Source of the DNA: Medicago truncatula
Taxonomy: Eukaryota; Streptophyta; Magnoliopsida; Fabales; Fabaceae
Length of the DNA: 64,000 nt
Assembly (NCBI RefSeq): GCF_003473485.1
Contig: NC_053049.1
Span: forward strand, 11,532,001-11,596,000
Reading direction: 5' to 3'
The notes under the pieces were generated by a model. It saw only the letters and a program-made list of their open reading frames with translations. It ran no database searches and had not been told where the DNA came from. This document shows, one piece after another, positions 60,535-64,000 of this stretch; within the stretch, counting starts at the first letter, position 1, and each line of letters opens with the position of its first letter. Made by a program: the position numbers and the translations under genes.

Positions 60535-60800
60535 CATGTAGAGTGGAATATGGATTAGCTTACATGCTTTCAAATTGCTAATTACATCATATGTAACGAT
60601 GACCAATAGGGTCTCATCACCAACATGCCTAAGTAACCTCAAGTTGAGACTTGAAACACTGTGAACAACGTGATTAAGAGGTTGAGCCTTGCAGTAATTT
60701 CTTTTTATCTGGTTTGTTGCCGGCATCGAAGGGAGGTCATCTCCCCCGTGATAGAAAGTTCTTTAAACAAAAAAAATGGTCTCCCCGTCAAAGGGAGGTT

Positions 60801-60917
60801 ATCTTCCTATAATTGTTTGTTTAGTGAAGTAGCTCTACAGTAAAGGTCTTGTATACCATACACCAATTTGTTGTGCACTACCTTACTACTTTACTGAACA
60901 AACAATTATAGGAAGAT
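60801..60917 (+). repeat. 32-bp inverted repeat (hairpin)
   Basis: Arms at 60801-60832 and 60886-60917 are separated by a 53-base loop. The two DNA mismatches become G-U pairs in a plus-strand RNA, so the arms pair along all 32 positions. A second related block (gaagggaggtcatctcccc near 60728 and caaagggaggttatcttcc ending 60806) lies just upstream. It may be a MITE remnant or a small-RNA precursor. Confidence 0.75.
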
Positions 60918-61848
60918 GGACCATTCTAAAAACAAAAATGCAAACAGCAGTTCAAAAAGCCGATGCCTATAAACCTACAGTTCAAACTAAGTATACACTG
61001 ATAAACCACCAAAACTAAGATCTGGATTGATGAGTTTATATTTACATGATTATGGATTTGTGATATATACTGACCCACTACATTAGCAGAATATACTCCT
61101 AAAGCACTATGGATGGATTTGAGGCAATTTCCTAAAGAAATTGTCAATCTAGTGCAAGTGTAGCACAATCTTCATGATTAAATACATGATATAAAGTAAT
61201 ATTATTTTTAGAGTTAAATATGTTTTTATTCCATATAAATATATCAGTTAATGCAGTTATAGTCCCTCTAAATTTTTTCACTAAACAAGGGTCATCTGAA
61301 TGTTCTTCGTCAACAAATTTGAAAAGTGATATAGTTATAGTCACTAAAAACTTTTTAACCTTTATTTTATGAAAAGATAAATAAGAAATGATTTAGTTTG
61401 TATGCACTGACAGTGTAATTTATTTTTTTTACATGTGTATCCAATCAAATCACACAACATAGATATTTATAAACATATTTTAGAAATCAATTGATAAACA
61501 TGAACTATAATTTGTTTAGATGTATAGATAAACAAAGTTTTACACTGTCGGTGTATAGATATTAACCTCGTTAAGAAACGAAGTTAAACACATTTTTTGA
61601 AATAAAGTCTCTATATATCTATCTACATATTTAGGACAAAACAAAACTAGTACCTTAACATACATGGACAAAAGTAGTACTAGATTGAGTGAAGGACAAT
61701 TTGGTACAACGTTAATTACTACTACAAACACTACATTACCATATTAAGCAACCATTTTTCAAAACAAAACCAAATCTTTTCTAACCATTTTTGTTAAACT
61801 TTCTTCATCTTTCAACCTTCAAAGCCCATTAAAGATTGAAGCTTTTTC
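60918..61848. other. intergenic before the PMD derivative
   Basis: Contains a repeat piece near 61213-61350 (gagttaaatatgtttttatt, tatagtccctctaaat) of a type frequent in legume genomes, probably a decayed TE. The rest is AT-rich with nothing else supported. Confidence 0.4.
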
Positions 61849-62700
61849 ATGAATACTCATCAACAACCATTAATGGAAGAAGAAGAAGAAGATAACACCA
61901 ACATGGAAGAAAGGCTGTCAAATGACGATGTCTGCCAAGCTGAGACTCCAACTGAAAGGTATAACTTTTTATCTGAAGAAAGCATAGCAAAACTTGAACA
62001 AAGAATCAACCAAATCGAGATAGCACATACAAAACTGAAGACGAAAAGGTTAGGCCTCAGTCGAAAATATTGTTGGTTCATAAACCTAAAACCTTACAAA
62101 TTGTTTACATGATTCACTTGTTTCTTACTTCTTATACACTTTTACTTTATTATTTCATATATAATAATAATGTTGGTACTTTTTTCTGCCTTTACTTCAT
62201 TAGTCCAATATGAAACTATATTAATGGCATTGAAAGTAATTAGAAATTCAAAGCATGTGCTGAAATTTGAATTGCATTGTTCCAGTTAGGGAACTAAAAC
62301 ATTACCACTTTCATTTGTTATAGTAAACTCTATTAATGGTGGCATTGAAAGTTATTGTTGGTTCAAACCTCTGGCAGGCAGCAATGGCGATGTTCTTTGT
62401 CACAAGCTATTTGTGTCTAATAATTATCATCATATCAAATTATACACTTTTTTCATTTTCTTTGTTTATAAAAAATTGAAAAAATATATAAATTGGTACA
62501 TTATAATGCTTTTCTTTGATTTATATCAAATTTTTAATTCTTAAAGGAAGGAGTAAAAGCACAAGTCAAGTCCTACTTCAACCAAATTCTCTTTTAAATA
62601 CTATGTTAAGGAAAAAGGCTATTCATTAAGATTGTGAGTAACACCCTAAGTAAGTGCTGTGTTACATTGCAGGCAACGCAGATGCAGGTTGTTACGCTGA
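61849..62700 (+). CDS. short PMD-derived protein (internally deleted copy), two exons
   Basis: Exons 61849-62048 and 62673-62700 give 75 residues. It starts MNTHQQPLMEEEEEDN, which resembles the N terminus I associate with legume plant-mobile-domain proteins. At about residue 18 it passes straight into the C-terminal coiled coil shared with the copy at 56204-58010 (MEERLSNDDVCQAETPTERY, LEQRINQIEIAHTKLK) and ends QRRCRLLR. The whole mobile domain is missing, yet the frame is intact from ATG to stop and both splice sites match copy 1. If expressed it would be a small acidic coiled-coil protein able to pair with full-length relatives. It may equally be an unexpressed remnant. Confidence 0.5.
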
Positions 62701-64000
62701 AGCCACTTGACAGAAATGGATTTCAACGGAACAAGGAATTTCTCGCAGAGTTTTTAGCTTTTTGTCTTTTGAACCACCCTAATCTTTTCAACTTAGTAGA
62801 ATTAATTAAAGATGGCAATGTTTGTCTGGTCACAGCTGACAACAAGACTATATGAAACATGAACTTTTAGGATATGAATATTGGTACTTTGTTCTGCTTT
62901 TACTCTATTTATTTTGTTGGTCTGGAAGAGTATGCAAATAGTTTTATCAATGGTGGTTCGACAAAATGATTGAGTTGGCTTTTAATTTTATGAATATATA
63001 TGTAGTTCATATTTTTATTTGGCATTGCTATGATATTGTCTCATACTGAGTTATAAGTATTTAACTCAAAATGATTTGGGGCACATGCTTTTCATTTTAC
63101 ATATTTGGTATCAAAATGACTAATGACTATTGATCACCAGTGGATCTTCATTTCGCTGCAATTACTTCGGTGCCTTATTTGTTTGATTATTTGAGTGATT
63201 ATCACTAGTTTTACTCACCTAGAATACAAGTATCTTGCTGCTTGAGGTTTGCTTTCTTATGCAGTTCAACTTTTAGTTGTATTTGATCATCTCTAATTCC
63301 TAGAATCTCATTCAAATAACCAACCATAATTTGTCTCTTCTATATGTTTGTTTCGTTTCAATTTGAAATTCTACTATTTTCTGTTGGCTGAAACAGTTTC
63401 AGGTCACCCTTTTTCTTTCATACAAAATAATGCAGTTACCATTTTTCTTTGATTCATTCCTATCTATCATATAGAGAGGATGAAAAAAAGAGTAAAACTT
63501 GTGCAGAACCTGTCAATTGTCAAGGCTTTTCTTCCCGCACCAGCCTCTCTTCTTTGTCTCATAACTTTCAATTTGAATGTTCAAAGTATGTAGCTCTTCA
63601 CAGTTCCCCAACAATTGCCTGAGCCACAAGATAAATTTTGTGTGAATGTCGATTTCCTTTGTGGTTTCCGTTCTCTGCTACAACAACATTTATTAGCTTG
63701 GTTTTGATATTATGTTTCTGTTACATGATAAAACCATATGGCATCGTTTAATCCATGCAGCCGACCCCGTTTACAAGGATAAGACTTGATTCTTGTTATT
63801 TCAGATACTTGCCTGTTATATCTTTGTTGGTACCTCTTGCTCTTGGGTCTATGATTTTGATTCTTCAGTTTTTTTTTGCAAATAATATAAATAAATAAAT
63901 TTCTGAAATTTGAGAAAAATATATTCATAAGTTTTTATTGAATGGATTTCAAATGTATTATGAAATGTAAAGTCTGAAATTATTGGAGAAATCATTGTGT
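61903..64000 (+). repeat. duplicated segment, copy 2 (continues past window end)
   Basis: Parallels 57180-59180 in order, including the intron, last exon and 3' flank, with scattered substitutions and indels. The similarity still holds at the last base of the window, so the right end of the duplication is not seen. Confidence 0.85.

Noticed and set aside
62634-62855. 73-codon protein conserved with 57944-58165
   Set aside because: Substitution pattern is mostly amino-acid-changing and the real splice phase reads a different short frame; treated as 3' UTR.

Overview
The window is nuclear DNA from a dicot plant, very probably a legume of the Medicago/Trifolium/Pisum group. The reasons are AT-rich intergenic DNA, small exons with GT-AG introns, a CC-NBS-LRR resistance gene, plant-only families (SKIP4-type F-box/kelch, plant mobile domain, cNMP-TesB acyl-CoA thioesterase) and several tRNA-derived SINE families of a kind known from legumes. 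Species assignment is inference. Multi-exon models below were built by hand from splice signals, reading phase and remembered family sequence, without transcripts.

Layout. 1-960: a MULE-type foldback element and a MITE carrying a SINE. 2045-5930: a CC-NBS-LRR gene (+) broken near its end by one base in a T run. 7316-8441: a five-exon C2-domain gene (-), whose exons are each too small to show in a simple ORF scan. 10843-12653: a 2-oxoglutarate/Fe(II) dioxygenase (-). 14636-19029: a five-exon class 3 lipase (-). 20691-29467: one nearly full-length L1-type LINE (-), bounded by a 17-bp target-site duplication; its first ORF is split by a 2.1-kb solo LTR that has its own 5-bp duplication. 29537-32164: a MITE, a decayed Ty3/gypsy pol fragment with a SINE inside, and a foldback MULE-like element. 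32665-41367: a 17-exon peroxisomal-type acyl-CoA thioesterase (+) with a GC-AG intron and several TE fragments in its introns. 43503-45060: a four-exon polygalacturonase (+). 46010-49150: a SKIP4-like F-box/kelch gene (-). 49260-49333: tRNA-Val(CAC), lying in the short space upstream of that gene, followed by another SINE. 52939-53466: a broken MscS-like channel relic with a duplicated exon. 53899-55.6 kb: LTR-like repeat DNA. 56204-64000: a truncated plant-mobile-domain gene whose 3' third and flank are repeated about 4.7 kb downstream, where the repeat has become a small 75-codon frame.

The genes do not form a pathway; plant genes are independent units. Likely intact genes are the C2 protein, dioxygenase, lipase, thioesterase, polygalacturonase, SKIP4-like gene and the tRNA. 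The NLR is uncertain. The LINE, gypsy, MscS-like, F-box-associated and PMD copies are broken.

Nothing here is clearly a new biological system. The best leads are the internally deleted PMD derivative, the nested LINE/LTR history, a 32-bp hairpin at 60801-60917 that pairs fully as RNA through two G-U pairs, and a tRNA gene inside a protein-gene promoter.
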